DNA of 64,000 bases from Cylindrotheca closterium (Eukaryota > Bacillariophyta > Bacillariophyceae > Bacillariales > Bacillariaceae). Positions 1 through 10,484 of the stretch are shown here, one piece after another. The DNA lies in NCBI GenBank assembly GCA_933822405.4, contig CAKOGP040000025.1, forward strand, positions 1 to 64,000, given 5' to 3'. Position numbers and translations under genes: made by a program. The first letter of the stretch is position 1; each line of letters starts with the position of its first letter. The notes beneath the pieces are model-generated. The model did no database searches and was not told the DNA's origin. It saw nothing but the letters and a program-made list of their open reading frames with translations.

Positions 1-483
1 CTAGTACTAGCTACTATGAATCATTGTCCTTATTTACTAGTGGATCAATATCAAATTTACTTCTAGTCCTGCATAGTACTATGAAACAACAGTTGCTCAA
101 CATCTATTGAAAGAGGATGCAGTCCTCAAAAAAGGTGGTAAGCCTACGTATTGAATAAAATATTCAACGTGCGATTTTATGCCCAAACGACAAACTCAGA
201 GTATACCGATTTCCCCTCCCCCAAGGAGAGCTAGGATCCCCTTAAATGATGGGATTTCGAAGGAACATTGTTGAGCTAGAATTTGATAACCCCGTGCTGC
301 AAGGGTGCAAAAATCCGAAATGGGTTTCACACCAATCCGAGGGGTATCCCTGATGAGTAGCGTACATTTTCCTAAGAAATTTGGTTAGTCGTACATGTGA
401 ATCAATCCTCCAGAATTATCTGTGATGCCTTTCCGTCGTTCACAAGGACAGAACACGTATATGCATGTCCTTTTCACGTTCAG
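1..483. other. Upstream non-coding stretch
   Basis: No convincing coding sequence was seen on either strand. It is presumably the promoter and 5' UTR of the ALG1 gene that starts at 484, and perhaps the 3' flank of a gene left of the window. Confidence 0.4.
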
Positions 484-1923
484 ATGCACGCCATTGTAGT
501 TGTTCTCGGCGATGTAGGAAGGTATGGCTCAAATATTGTTATGGAAAGAGAGTATTAGATTGCCGTGCTCTTTTGCTGACGCTTGTTCCAAAGATCACCT
601 CGAATGCAGTATCACGCAGCATCATTGCTGGAAAATGGACATTCCGTATCTCTCATTGGATACGAGGGAGAAAAGTTGATTTCAGCACTAATTGGCAAGA
701 ACGAGAGACTGCAGGTTTTTCGCTTCAGTGTACCGGCACCAAAGTCACTGAGAAAAATCCTCCCATTGTATCTGTTTGTGAGGGCCAGCCTCTTGTTCTT
801 CTTTGTTTTTCGTGCACTCTTCCAAGCTGCACGCAATCGGACTGTCGACGTTGTACTCGTCCAGAATCCACCTGCGATGCCGCTGTTATTCGTCACTCAT
901 TTGTACTGTCTCATACGTGGTATTGTCTCTGGGCACAGACCAGCGTTTGTGATTGACTGGCACAATCTGGGCTATTCAATGCTTGACAACAAGCTATTCT
1001 CAGCGATTGCCCGAGTATATGAGAAGTTCATGGCGCCGTATGCAACTGCTCATCTGTGTGTCACGGCAGCTATGAAACTGTTTCTTCAGACGCACTTCGA
1101 TGTGCCCCACGAAAAGATCAGCGTCTTACACGATTGCCCGCCAAACATGTTTCAACCACTTTCCATAGAAGATCAGCATGAGCTGTTGTCGAGACTACAC
1201 AAAGTGCTATGCAGCGCTTGCCCAAAACACTGGCACGAGAATCTAAATCCTACTGAACAAACTCTTCTTACGGAAATCAGTGACACGGGGGGGTATGAAT
1301 TTCGTAAAAATAGACCGTGTTTCCTAGTGAGTGCAACATCGTGGACCCCAGACGAGGATTTTGGAGAACTTTTGGATGCCCTTGTTCGTCTGGACAGACG
1401 GATCCGCCTCCAAAAGTCCTCTCTTAAGGTGCTGATGGTTGTCACGGGGAAAGGACCCCAGAAGGAGCATTATTTAGAACGGATATCACAGCTCAAACTT
1501 GAAAGTATCGCTATCCAAACTCTGTGGCTAGAACCTGCAGATTATCCTCGGTTGCTTGCTTGCGCTGATCTTGGGGTTTCGCTGCACACCTCAACTTCCG
1601 GTTTGGACCTTCCCATGAAGGTTTTGGATCTATTCGGCTGTGCAGTTCCTGTGTGTGCAAGAAATTTCAGTTGCTTGTCAGAGTTGGTCAAAGATGGAAC
1701 AAACGGCAAAGTGTTCGACTCCTCATCCGAATTGGAAGAGCAATTGTGGGGCCTTTTGGAGAAACTGGATGGAAGTCAGCGACGTTCTCCTCATTCCTAT
1801 GGCGATTTGGCGGAATATAGTCAAGCGCTACAAAATCAAACTAGATGGAACGAGAATTGGGGGAAGCATGCGTTGCCAGTTCTGCGTGGTAATTCAAGAG
1901 ATTTTCAAGGAGACGTTAAATGA
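484..1923 (+). CDS. ALG1: ALG1-type beta-1,4-mannosyltransferase (dolichol-linked glycan synthesis)
   Basis: Adds the first mannose to GlcNAc2-PP-dolichol on the cytosolic face of the ER during N-glycan precursor assembly. Two exons are inferred: 484-521 and 594-1923, with a 72-nt GT-AG intron. The 38-nt first exon encodes MHAIVVVLGDVGR, and splicing restores the family's N-terminal GDVGRSPRMQYHA block, which fixes both the start and the junction. Further ALG1 hallmarks are VVLVQNPPAMP, a DWHNLGYSML block and the C-terminal GLDLPMKVLDLFGC nucleotide-sugar region (GT33 family, GT-B fold). The product is about 455 residues, normal for the family. A hydrophobic stretch after about residue 70 may sit on the membrane; the usual N-terminal anchor is not obvious. 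Confidence 0.9.
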
Positions 1924-1972
1924 TTTGTCAATAGAGTGAATCAATGCAATGCCTACTTCCAGTGAAGGTTGT

Positions 1973-2731
1973 TTAGATTTCATCAGGAACGTCGCTGAGC
2001 AAATCAAGGAATTCGTCCAATAGGGAGATAAGTTTTCTCGCGTACGAAAGGAATTCCGTTGCGTTTTGGGTTCCCGTTGGGGCGTCGGCGGCCTTCGAAA
2101 ACTTCTTCAAGCTGTCAATCAGCTCGGATGCTCGCCGTTTCTTTACCGAATCGAGGCCGCTTGCAATAGCTTTCATATCTTCCGAAACTCCATAAACTCG
2201 TCTCAAGAATGCCCCAACACTGTTCCATTCCGCTTTGTCCATGTCACTCGCACCTTGCTCGACACGCTTCTGGATCCCCTGCTCAGTCGAGTCCACCGTC
2301 CAGGTTTTCCGAAATTAGTCGCTGTAGCTATAACAAATTTGACAAGGCTTGGCACCATGCCGCATGGAGCCGGCAACAGCAACAACAACGTTGTAACTTA
2401 CCAACAAGTCTGTTTTTGCTCGAACAACACGCGAAAATCGTGCTGCACCTTCTGGCAATGCATTCCCATCGGAAACATCTGCCCAAACTGGTGTTGGAGC
2501 GCTACCCACAGCCATTCCCAACGCTGATGTGGAGAAAAATAGCAACCCCTTCTCCAAAATTTCACGCCTATCAAAGTTTGTCGCAACATCCTCTTGAGTT
2601 GGAAGCGTCCCATCCGAAGCAGTCGGATGACGACCACCAGCAACTACTGGTTTGTTGGCGGAAAAGGCTGCAACCTCACCTCCTCTCGCTAGCATCAGAA
2701 TCAGGACTGTATATAGATTTTTCGTAAACAT
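1973..2731 (-). CDS. PsbQ-like thylakoid lumen protein (photosystem II extrinsic candidate)
   Basis: Two exons are inferred on the minus strand: 2731-2402 and 2278-1973, with a 123-nt intron (GTAAGT...GAGCAG), giving 211 residues. The N-terminus looks like a bipartite plastid signal: a hydrophobic start (MFTKNLYTVLILML) with an AAFSA site. It is followed near residues 70-85 by a second hydrophobic stretch ending PTPVWA, typical of lumen transfer. The mature part is helical and charged (RVVRAKTDLL, KKRRASELIDSLKKF, ARKLISLLDEFLDLL), like the four-helix PsbQ, PsbQ' and Psb31 proteins that bind the lumenal side of photosystem II. I could not tell which of these it is. The Met at 2731 was chosen because it begins the signal peptide. 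Confidence 0.68.
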
Positions 2732-2859
2732 AATTTGAACTTTCGAGTATTGCAAAACTGTCACTCTTTTTGATGGAGGGAAAGAGACAATTTTGAAGTA
2801 CCGGTATCTACACGTACGAAAGTTGGTTATACGGGACTGATTTTCGGGGGATCCATTTT

Positions 2860-2975
2860 TCCCCCAGCCAACCTGTACTGTACGTCTGTACCTGGTACCG
2901 TACACAGTCCAGGTACTGTACACTGTACTATTACAGTGTACCTACCGTACCACGTACTTTACTGTACTTTGAAGT
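2860..2975. repeat. GTAC-rich palindromic promoter tract
   Basis: This is a run of overlapping TACTGTAC, GGTACC and CCGTAC motifs between the divergent PsbQ-like gene (start 2731) and the reductase gene (start 3032). It is the densest example in the window of a motif set that recurs in many intergenic regions. Its function is unknown. Confidence 0.5.
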
Positions 2976-3031
2976 TCGACCATGCACAATGTGCCCCCCG
3001 CGACCCAATTTTTCCACTCACACCATGAGGA

Positions 3032-4027
3032 ATGCTTGGTCCAGGGTATTTTTTCATTATCTTGATCATCGCATGCCAAGAATGCCATTCGTTTTCGTCG
3101 ACGAATCTAGTAGCCTTGAGGAGAGCCGCATTTTCACATGGCTCAGACTCTAGAAGAGCCAAAGTGGATCGTCCAGGCCAGAATGACAGCGGTTATGTTG
3201 ACATCGTCGATGGCTATCAAAAAGTCAACAGTTCTGTCCATGGTGTCACACTGAAAATTGCGATTGATAAGCAAGGAGGTGTTGCAGACTTGTCCAGCGA
3301 AAAGTTGGGTCGATTTACTTGTGGCGCCAGCTTAGACATGGTCCATCGATTGAGAAGGTGCAGTGATGGTGTACTTGTTGGAAAGGCCACGGTGGTAGAA
3401 GATGACTGCAGTTTGACAGTTCGACGGGTTCCCTTGGATATAGTGGACCACAATGAAGAACTGCTCGAACAGGATCGCAACGACAAGCGGAATCCACAAA
3501 AGCGCCGCCAGCAGCCAGTTCGAGTGGTAATTGACTCTCGTAAGACATTGGATTTGTCCAAATATACCATTGCTCAGGATGGGTTGCGAACAATTATTGT
3601 CCACATGAATCCTACTTGTGTTCGATACACGAGTGACGAGTTTCCAAATGTGGAGTTTTTAGGATTACCTCCCCGAATCGAGTCTGAGATGAAGCCATGT
3701 TCAACCCTGTCGTCGCAAGAAATCTGCGAAAAATTGGGATCTCTTTTTGGAATTCAGCATCTCATGGTTGAGGGAGGACCTCAAACAGCAAACTCTTTTC
3801 TTAGAGAACGCATGGTCGACAGAGCTATTATCGTTCGAGCTCCAATTGCCTTTCGTAAGCCTCTCTTGTGGGAACCATGGTCGTCATCTCAAACGTCGTC
3901 ACCCCTTGAAGAAGCAGGATTGGCATGCGTTGGAACGGAAATGTCTGGTGTAGACACTATTGAATACTGGTCGAGACCTGGGAATGGTTGGCCCTCCGAC
4001 CCAAACCCACTTTCTACGTGGCCATGA
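3032..4027 (+). CDS. RibD-type pyrimidine reductase (riboflavin synthesis), probably plastid-targeted
   Basis: This 331-residue protein carries a RibD C-terminal/RIB7 reductase domain (DHFR-like fold). That enzyme reduces the ribosylamino-pyrimidine intermediate of riboflavin synthesis with NADPH. Seen in the sequence: FTCGASLDM near residue 95, SDGVLVGKATVVEDD, the PVRVVIDSRKTLDL strand near 170, and LMVEGGPQTANSFL near 247, the conserved GG loop that binds NADPH. No deaminase domain is present, so this is a stand-alone reductase. The N-terminus (MLGPGYFFIILIIACQECHSFSS) reads as a signal peptide followed by a phenylalanine, as in diatom plastid presequences. It could instead be a related reductase of different substrate. 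Confidence 0.8.
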   Translation: MLGPGYFFIILIIACQECHSFSSTNLVALRRAAFSHGSDSRRAKVDRPGQNDSGYVDIVDGYQKVNSSVHGVTLKIAIDKQGGVADLSSEKLGRFTCGASLDMVHRLRRCSDGVLVGKATVVEDDCSLTVRRVPLDIVDHNEELLEQDRNDKRNPQKRRQQPVRVVIDSRKTLDLSKYTIAQDGLRTIIVHMNPTCVRYTSDEFPNVEFLGLPPRIESEMKPCSTLSSQEICEKLGSLFGIQHLMVEGGPQTANSFLRERMVDRAIIVRAPIAFRKPLLWEPWSSSQTSSPLEEAGLACVGTEMSGVDTIEYWSRPGNGWPSDPNPLSTWP

Positions 4028-4184
4028 TCACTTTATTGGCACCACCACACATGCGCATACAACTTGGACTGTCCCTCGACGGTGGGTAGTCGGCAAAGCG
4101 AATTACGGAAATATGTAAAACTACAGCGTGTCATCCATCTATGCTATTGAAATACCTTGATTCTACACTTTTGTGTCGGCGCTT

Positions 4185-5635
4185 CTATGGAGCTCTCCAT
4201 ATCGTTTTCATTTGATCAGTACGATACCTTTGTGTGCACCAGCTATCTTCCAACTTTGTGATCTGTCCAAACTGCAGGGCCAAAATTCCTGCTTGGCAAA
4301 TCTGCAAACGCCATCAGAAGCCAAAGGAAGGAAGTGTACGGCTTTGTAAGTGACATTATACAACACATGCTCGCAATGAGGCCGCTGCAGCGAGATGGAT
4401 GAAGCTTCAACAATACTCAAAATACAACGCCGCCAAAGAAATCTTACCATGGCCCCATTATCGATGCAATATCGGTAATCCATTGCACAAACAGATCCAC
4501 CTCGTTCTTCCACCATCTGTTCCATCATTTGCTGCAAGCGTTTGTTGCATCCAACGCCTCCCACGATAAGCACTTGTTTAACTCCTGTGTGTGCCATGGC
4601 TCGCTCTGTCGTTTCTACCAGCATAGCAAATAGAGTTTCCTGCAGACTAAAACACAAATCTTCTACTCGTTCCGTTTTGGCCAATTCTTCCACCTTGGTC
4701 AAAATTCCTGAGAAACTCACATCCATTCCTTTGACCACGTATGGGAGCGTCAAAAACTATTTCAGGAACATGGCAATTGCATAACACTGGTGAGAAGTCG
4801 AGCCGTAAGAAGGCATGAAAGAACGTTGCAGACACACCTTGCTTCCTTTCTTCGCTTCCTGTTCAATGTTATATCCTGGACTAGGATCGTTAGACAATCC
4901 GACAACCCGAGCAAACCGATCGAGACAGTTACCAATAGCAATATCAATCGTTTCACCAAATATTCGATATCTTTGATTGGAGTAGGCAATCACTTGAGTA
5001 TTTCCCCCACTGACATACAGGATTACTGGATTGGACGCTCCAGTTGCAATGCGTCCCATCTCAATGTGACCAACGCAGTGGTTTACTCCCACTAGAGGTA
5101 TCTTCCACAAGAGTGAAAGCGTTCTTGCGCAAACGGCACATGATTGCAAAGGTGCACCCATTCCTGGACCCTTTGTGAAGCAGATTGCTGATAACAAAGA
5201 CTCGGGCTTGTCTTCGCCAGGAAAAGCTTCCAGCAAAGCTACTCTTACCAAGGCAACAATATGATTCTGATGATGTAGGGCTGTCTCTTTGGGTAGGAAA
5301 CCCTCTCCAGTTGGGGGGATAAACGTCTGTTTCACAGGTGGTGAGTTCAAGATATTCCTTCATCGGTAGTGGCGATGCATGAGGACGGGAGAACTCACTT
5401 TCCTTGGATTGGCAAGAATGGTATAAGTGCCACAAGTTTCGGCACTGGAGGGAGGACTATACTTCAAGATTCCAACTCCGCACTTGTTTGCCGAACCTTC
5501 TATGCCTAGGACGATAGTATCTCCATTGTGGTTTGATTTAAACTGTTCTTGGGCGCTTGGAATTTTCAGATTTTCAATGCTATCCTCTCTGCAAGGTCCA
5601 TCAGTTGCAGTGGGAACCACCTTGAAGGAAGTCAT
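4185..5635 (-). CDS. KAE1: KAE1/OSGEP, tRNA N6-threonylcarbamoyladenosine synthesis ATPase
   Basis: Catalytic subunit of the KEOPS complex, which makes t6A at position 37 of ANN-decoding tRNAs. Four exons are inferred on the minus strand: 5635-5399, 5326-4838, 4756-4448 and 4301-4185; the introns are 72, 81 and 146 nt, all GT-AG and all phase 0. The product has 383 residues. Seen: [30 protein letters not shown] across junction 1, the metal-binding NHCVGH (His162, His166), [21 protein letters not shown] and the C-terminal [14 protein letters not shown] recovered only after splicing. The lack of an obvious organelle signal and the KAE1 rather than Qri7 signature suggest the cytosolic form. It diverges from the J-protein gene across 231 bp. 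Confidence 0.93.
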
Positions 5636-5866
5636 TTTCAGTTTTCCCAAAGTTTTTCTTCTTCCGATCTTGAGTTGGACGATCGATGATTATACGGTAT
5701 GATGATGATGGTACGGAAACTTTTTTAGGGTTGGGGTTGGGTTAGGCTAAGGTGCTAGATTAGGGTTCAACTGGCTGTTCGACTAAATTTTCTCATCCCG
5801 TGTCAACCACCTAATATTGTGTGACCTGCTTCCACTTCTAACAAAAGCGACTTCCAAGCATCTACT

Positions 5867-7689
5867 ATGAAGCCCCCCATCGCCTCTCAACTTGTTACTC
5901 TTGCAGCAGCATGTGCTTCGGGCTCATCTCCAGCTCCTCCTTCGGCTACAACAGCTTCTACCGGTCCTTTCTCGTCGCTACCCATTTCTTCATCATTTCA
6001 AGTGCCATGTGGCGTACCTTTCTCTTCCACCACAACAGAAGCCAGAGCAGGGCATGGGGAGGGTGTTGATAAATCGAGGTCTCCAAACGACTGGTCAAAA
6101 GCACTTTCGTATTCACCTGTGTTACCCCTACGAGGAGGAGCTTCAAGTGATGATAAAAGGAACCGAAATGCTCACGAGAATGCTCAGGCTGCTTCGGACT
6201 CGAATCGTTCATCACCAGAAAAGCAGGCAAAGAATGCTTCCAGCAATCAGTCAAAAAATAGCAAAAAGAACAGGTCGACACAGAGTCGTAAGCGGGAAAA
6301 GGCAGCCTCCCAATCGAAACAACAAGGTGGTGAAAAGAAAGACGAAGGCAAAACCACTAGCAACAATGATGCATCCACCTCGAATAATGAAAACAGTCAA
6401 TCATACCCGAACCAAAGAATTGTTGAAGAAATAGTGAAGCAAACAGACTACTACCAGATTTTGGGCATTCCCAATCACAAGAAAGGAAGTCTTACAAAGG
6501 TGGAAATCCAAAAGGCGTATCGAAAACGGGCTGTACAAGTCCATCCTGACAAGACAGGGGGAGACCGTAGAGCTTTTGATAAGGTGGCTGAGAGTTTTGA
6601 TGTACTAAGCGATGATAGCAAACGAGAACTTTACGATCGTTTTGGAAAACAGGGACTTGGAAATGGCGGAGCTAGTGCAAGTGGGATGCCAGGACAATTT
6701 CAAGACATCTTTCAGTCAATGTTTCAACAAGGTGGACAACGGCAGTCGTATGGTCGTACGAGACAAAACTACACCATGCGGTATCAAATAGAAGTCACGT
6801 TGGAAGAGCTGTACAATGGAACGACTCAAGATGTGTTGGTCACAGCACCCACAACCGAACGACGAAGGCAAAAGAGTGTGCAAGTTAATATTCCCAAGGG
6901 GTCCATACCAGGGCAGTCGATAGTGTTGAGCGGAGAAATGGACTTCGCCAACGACATTCCTGGTGATCTTATCTTTGTCGTATCGCAACGGCCACACCCA
7001 GTATTTACACGCAAAGGACATGATTTGGCAATGGAGCTAGAGATATCGTTGGAAGAAGCCATTTGCGGGCTCCAACGAGAAATTCGACATCTAGATGGAT
7101 CCAATTTATGGATTGCATCTGCATCACGGGAAGGAAACGACGCGCCTCACATTATTCAGACAGGAGAGGTGAGAAAATTGTGCTGGAAGCAAAATACGTT
7201 TGAGGTGCCGAGTATTCATGTTTTTTGTTCCATTCTCCCTTCTCATCCCAGGTCCAAGTTCTGAAAGGTCGAGGAATGCCAAAAAAGAGCAAAGTGGAGG
7301 ATGAATATGGGGACTTGTACATTCAATTTCGGGTAGAAATGCCAAATCCCCAACGACGCGGTGGTGCGGAAGCCCTGTCGAACGAAGAAATCATCGAGTT
7401 GGGTCGGTTGCTCTCCAAACTACAAGATGGTGGATCTAACAAGAAAAAACTACCAAAAACGGACGATAAAATACATTCCCTATGCACCGCGTCCTCGCGA
7501 GACTTTGGAAGTGCGAGCGGCCCAGTGCACCTCGAAGAAGACGAACACGGACATCATCACGAGGATGCAAGTCCTTTTTCATCTCAATTCTTTCAAGGTG
7601 CGAGTGGAGGAAGTTCCTTTTATTTTGGAAGCAGCTTCGGTGGAAGGTCCAACGATGATGACGGTAATGTCCAGTGCCAACAAATGTAA
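5867..7689 (+). CDS. Type II J-protein (DnaJ/ERdj3-like co-chaperone)
   Basis: Two exons: 5867-7168 and 7252-7689, with an 83-nt GT-AG phase-0 intron, giving 579 residues. A J-domain begins DYYQILGI near residue 198, with the Hsp70-stimulating HPD at 226-228 (VHPDKTGGD). A Gly-rich, Gln-rich linker and two C-terminal client-binding beta domains follow (MRYQIEVTLEELYNG; VNIPKGSIPGQ; GDLIFVVSQRPHPVFTRKGHDL). There is no CXXCXGXG zinc finger, so it is type II. The first ~195 residues are low-complexity (Ser, Asn, Lys) after a likely signal peptide and an LPLRGGA block often seen after diatom signal peptides. No KDEL-type tail is present, so ER residence is inferred only. Confidence 0.85.
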
Positions 7690-7892
7690 CCATAGACGAA
7701 CTAAAGATAGACCACAGAAAAGTGACAGAAAAAGAAGCTTGTAGTGTTCCACGCTATGCCTTAAATCCCAGCAAGGGAGAACCCCCCTCTGAAACTACAG
7801 CCGTCTCATCGAAGTAGCCTACACGACCGTCCTCATATCTCACAACCCTCGTCATCCATTCTAAAGGTTCGAATAATGCAGTCGAAAGCTTC

Positions 7893-8199
7893 TTAGTGGT
7901 CCCATGGGTGCTTGAATCCCAAAAGAACAGCACCATCCTGGCGAAATCGATGGAAGATCCATAGCCATGCAACAGTTCCGATGAATTCTCCACCGCGTTC
8001 TCCAAACTTGTTTGTCTCTAGCCATCTGTAACAAAAAAGGCACGAAATTAGAAAGGTAAAGTCGGAAGTGAAACAAAGGCCATCCTCCATCAACGTACTT
8101 TCCACCGCCGCCCATATTTCTTCTTTGATTTTTTGCATGGCGCACAAGGTGATTGGCACCTTGAGTGCGTGCGAGATTAGCAGCTCTTCCTAGCATCAT
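7893..8199 (-). CDS. NDUFB2: Mitochondrial complex I subunit NDUFB2 (AGGG)
   Basis: This small accessory membrane-arm subunit of NADH:ubiquinone oxidoreductase has 77 residues. Two exons are inferred on the minus strand: 8199-8099 and 8025-7893, with a 73-nt GT-AG phase-2 intron. Splicing joins MGGGGK to WLETNKFGERGGEFIG and yields one transmembrane helix (TVAWLWIFHRFRQDG) followed by AVLLGFKHPWDH. The plant protein has the same order: MGGGG, a W-rich helix, RAKQDGPVVLGWRHPWD. The first ~28 residues are basic and Asp/Glu-free (MMLGRAANLARTQGANHLVR), as expected for a mitochondrial presequence. Confidence 0.85.
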
Positions 8200-8597
8200 T
8201 AACAGTTCCGAGGAAAAGTTTCGCTGATGGGGCTGCTGCTATACTGCTACTTTGTAGTCGACTTGGTCGAAACGACGGATCCTTCACCTGCAGCGCTGCT
8301 GGCGGACATACTGTATGTGCGTCAGTCGACCGATTGATTGATTGATTCATTTTTATTCTTCAAAAGTGGATTCAAGTACCGGTATCAGGTGTTGTACGGT
8401 CCCAGTACGTGTACCAGGTACCAGGTAGTGCCTGTAGACGTACCAGGAGGAACGGCAGCACCACCGTACGTCAGAAATGTACAGCAAGTTGACGTCTCAA
8501 ATTGAAGATTGCTTTCCGTATCTTCGAGAAGAGTTCGGCCAGGCCAACGTAACCCCTCACACTTTGTCAATACTCACTCTGTCACTACCATCCTAAA
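8200..8597. promoter_or_regulatory. Intergenic region upstream of the FCP gene
   Basis: This 398-bp stretch holds no gene. It contains a short GATT tandem near 8333 and a cluster of GGTACC/TACCGGTA/CGTAC motifs at about 8380-8470. No TATA box could be assigned confidently. Confidence 0.4.
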
Positions 8598-9212
8598 ATG
8601 AAGACCACCATCCTTGCCACCCTTCTTTCCGCCGCTGCTGCCTTCGCCCCTACGAAGCAAGCTGTCCAAACTACATCTCTTTCTGCTTTCCAGAACGAGC
8701 TTGGTGCCCAAGAACCTCTTGGATTCTATGATCCATGGGGATTTTTGGTCGATGCGGACCAAGAAAGATTCGACCGTCTTCGTTACGTTGAACTTAAGCA
8801 CGGGCGTATCTCCATGCTTGCATTCCTTGGACAAATCGTCACTCGTGCTGGAATCCACCTTCCAGGATCCATTGACACTGATGGGGACTCTTTCGACTCC
8901 TTCCCTGATGGACTTGCTGCCCTTTTCGGTGAGGACGCCATCCCAACTGCCGGACTTGCCCAAATGGTTGCCTTTGTTGGATTCCTTGAGCTCGTCGTAA
9001 TGAAGGATGTCACCGGAGAGGCTGAGTTCCCAGGTGACTTCCGTAACGGAGCTCTCGACTTCGGATGGGACACTTTCGGACCTCAAACCAAGTTGCGAAA
9101 GCGCGCCATTGAATTGAACAACGGCCGTGCCGCCATGATGGGTATCCTCGGTCTTATGATGCACGAACAAATCGAAGGCAACCCTGTCATCGGTGTTTTC
9201 ATCGGCTACTAA
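8598..9212 (+). CDS. Fucoxanthin-chlorophyll a/c binding protein (Lhcf-type antenna)
   Basis: This is a light-harvesting protein of the thylakoid membrane that binds chlorophyll a/c and fucoxanthin. It has 204 residues and no intron. The presequence is MKTTILATLLSAAAAFAPTK with the diatom AFAP plastid-entry motif at residues 15-18. Helix 1 carries the chlorophyll-ligating ELKHGRISMLAFLG. The middle helix is around AQMVAFVGFLELVV. Helix 3 carries ELNNGRAAMMGILGLM, the second ligand and arginine pair. Codon choice looks biased (TTC, ATC, CTT, GGA), which fits a highly expressed gene. Length and the LGFYDPWGFL N-terminal block favour Lhcf over Lhcx. Confidence 0.95.
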   Translation: MKTTILATLLSAAAAFAPTKQAVQTTSLSAFQNELGAQEPLGFYDPWGFLVDADQERFDRLRYVELKHGRISMLAFLGQIVTRAGIHLPGSIDTDGDSFDSFPDGLAALFGEDAIPTAGLAQMVAFVGFLELVVMKDVTGEAEFPGDFRNGALDFGWDTFGPQTKLRKRAIELNNGRAAMMGILGLMMHEQIEGNPVIGVFIGY

Positions 9213-9649
9213 GTTCTCTCCTTTCTCAAAGGATGACGGATGATGTATTATTATAAATTCAGCCCAAAAGGAATTAGGAAGTCTTTTTTCTTGCAACCCC
9301 TCTTTGATGACTTCTATACAGTAGAACTACAGTACTGTACCGGTATGATTGCACCTACCGTAGAGCCTCATACAGTATCGACGTCTCGAAGCAAAACGAT
9401 GCAGTGTTGTTTCTTTGTAGACAGTTGTTTGTCGTATGTTTGACCGAGATCGGTGGATGACCTCCAAAAGCTGGGTACTGGTACTGTAGCGGAGATAACA
9501 AAAGCAACATTCACTTCAATTTACTTCAGTGACGCTTCATTTGCAACATCGTCTCGACTTAGTTTTCCTAACACAATTAACATGAAATAATAAAAAAAAG
9601 ACACAATCCTTTGTTGTTTTGGAGGAAACTAACTAACTAATTTAGCTGA
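9213..9649. other. Intergenic region, FCP 3' flank
   Basis: No gene was seen. TACTGTAC and CCGGTA motifs occur at about 9330-9370 and 9470-9490. An A-rich run near 9590 lies between the converging FCP and RPL39 genes. Confidence 0.35.
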
Positions 9650-10145
9650 TTACAATCCCAACTTTGTGCGGCGCCAGTGACGGCGCTTGGCGTTCCATTT
9701 GATCTTGTTGTCAGTACGAAGCCTGATCCAATGTGGAAGGGGGCGATTTTGCCTTTGCTTCTTTGCGAGAGTTCGCTTAGTTCTGAAAGTCTTTTGGGAT
9801 GGCTGCGAATGAAAAGAGAGACAGCATGAGTGAACGAGCTTCAAAATATATTTTTCTCTCATTCAAAAGTAGATAATCCATGAAGATATGAACGCGGCAA
9901 GGAGACAAGAGTATCTAAAACATGGTTGTCATGGGAAATAAGCCAAACATGGAACCTTGAGAGACGCAACAGCGCTGGGGCTCTACCTCAACCATATTAC
10001 AGCTTTTCCACCGTTTACAAAATCGATAGCTCCCAAACAACAACAGGAGTGAAAACCTCGACATAACTGTGATCCTAATCCCTGATAGTGCTGCCTTTCG
10101 TATCCACGACTTTTGAATACACATTGTTCAGCAAACACCTACCAT
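9650..10145 (-). CDS. RPL39: 60S ribosomal protein L39 (eL39)
   Basis: Exon 2 (9802-9650) encodes [20 protein letters not shown] to TKLGL, which is all of eL39 except its initiator Met. An acceptor (TTCGCAG) sits directly before the Pro codon. The only well-placed upstream match is an ATG followed at once by a GTAGGT donor at 10145-10143, which would make exon 1 the bare start codon and intron 1 340 nt long. The spliced product has 51 residues, exactly the family length. eL39 lines the ribosomal exit tunnel. The body is certain; the ATG-only first exon is inferred. A read-through start at 9862 would add an unrelated hydrophobic tail and is less likely. Confidence 0.85.
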
Positions 10146-10484
10146 CTTGCTCAATTTTCTGTTGATCAAAACGCGATGACAGACTTCGAAGGGAGTTGGA
10201 ACTGTGGCTGTGTAGTATACGGTAGAACGTACGAACACAAAGTAATTGGTAAGTGAACAGTCGGATGAATCATGAAACGGGCGTTCCAAATAATCCATTT
10301 GAATAATGCGATTACAGGCAGGTCTTCTCGCCGTGCGCACAGTACGGACGCTTCTGTTTTCGCACACCACGAAAAAGAAAAATGTGAATCCACAATTGTA
10401 ATTTTCCTATCTGCAAAATAGAACAAATTAGTTCAACCGTCGTGTTATTGGCCTGTCCTCATCATCTATCAGTATCAACACAAA

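Noticed and set aside
465..956. Plus-strand 163-codon frame overlapping ALG1
   Set aside because: It is out of frame with the clear ALG1 coding sequence. Only the short piece 484-521, in a different frame, is used as exon 1.
8574..9296. 240-codon minus-strand frame opposite the FCP gene
   Set aside because: It is an antisense shadow caused by the strong codon bias of the FCP gene; the plus strand has an unmistakable family match.
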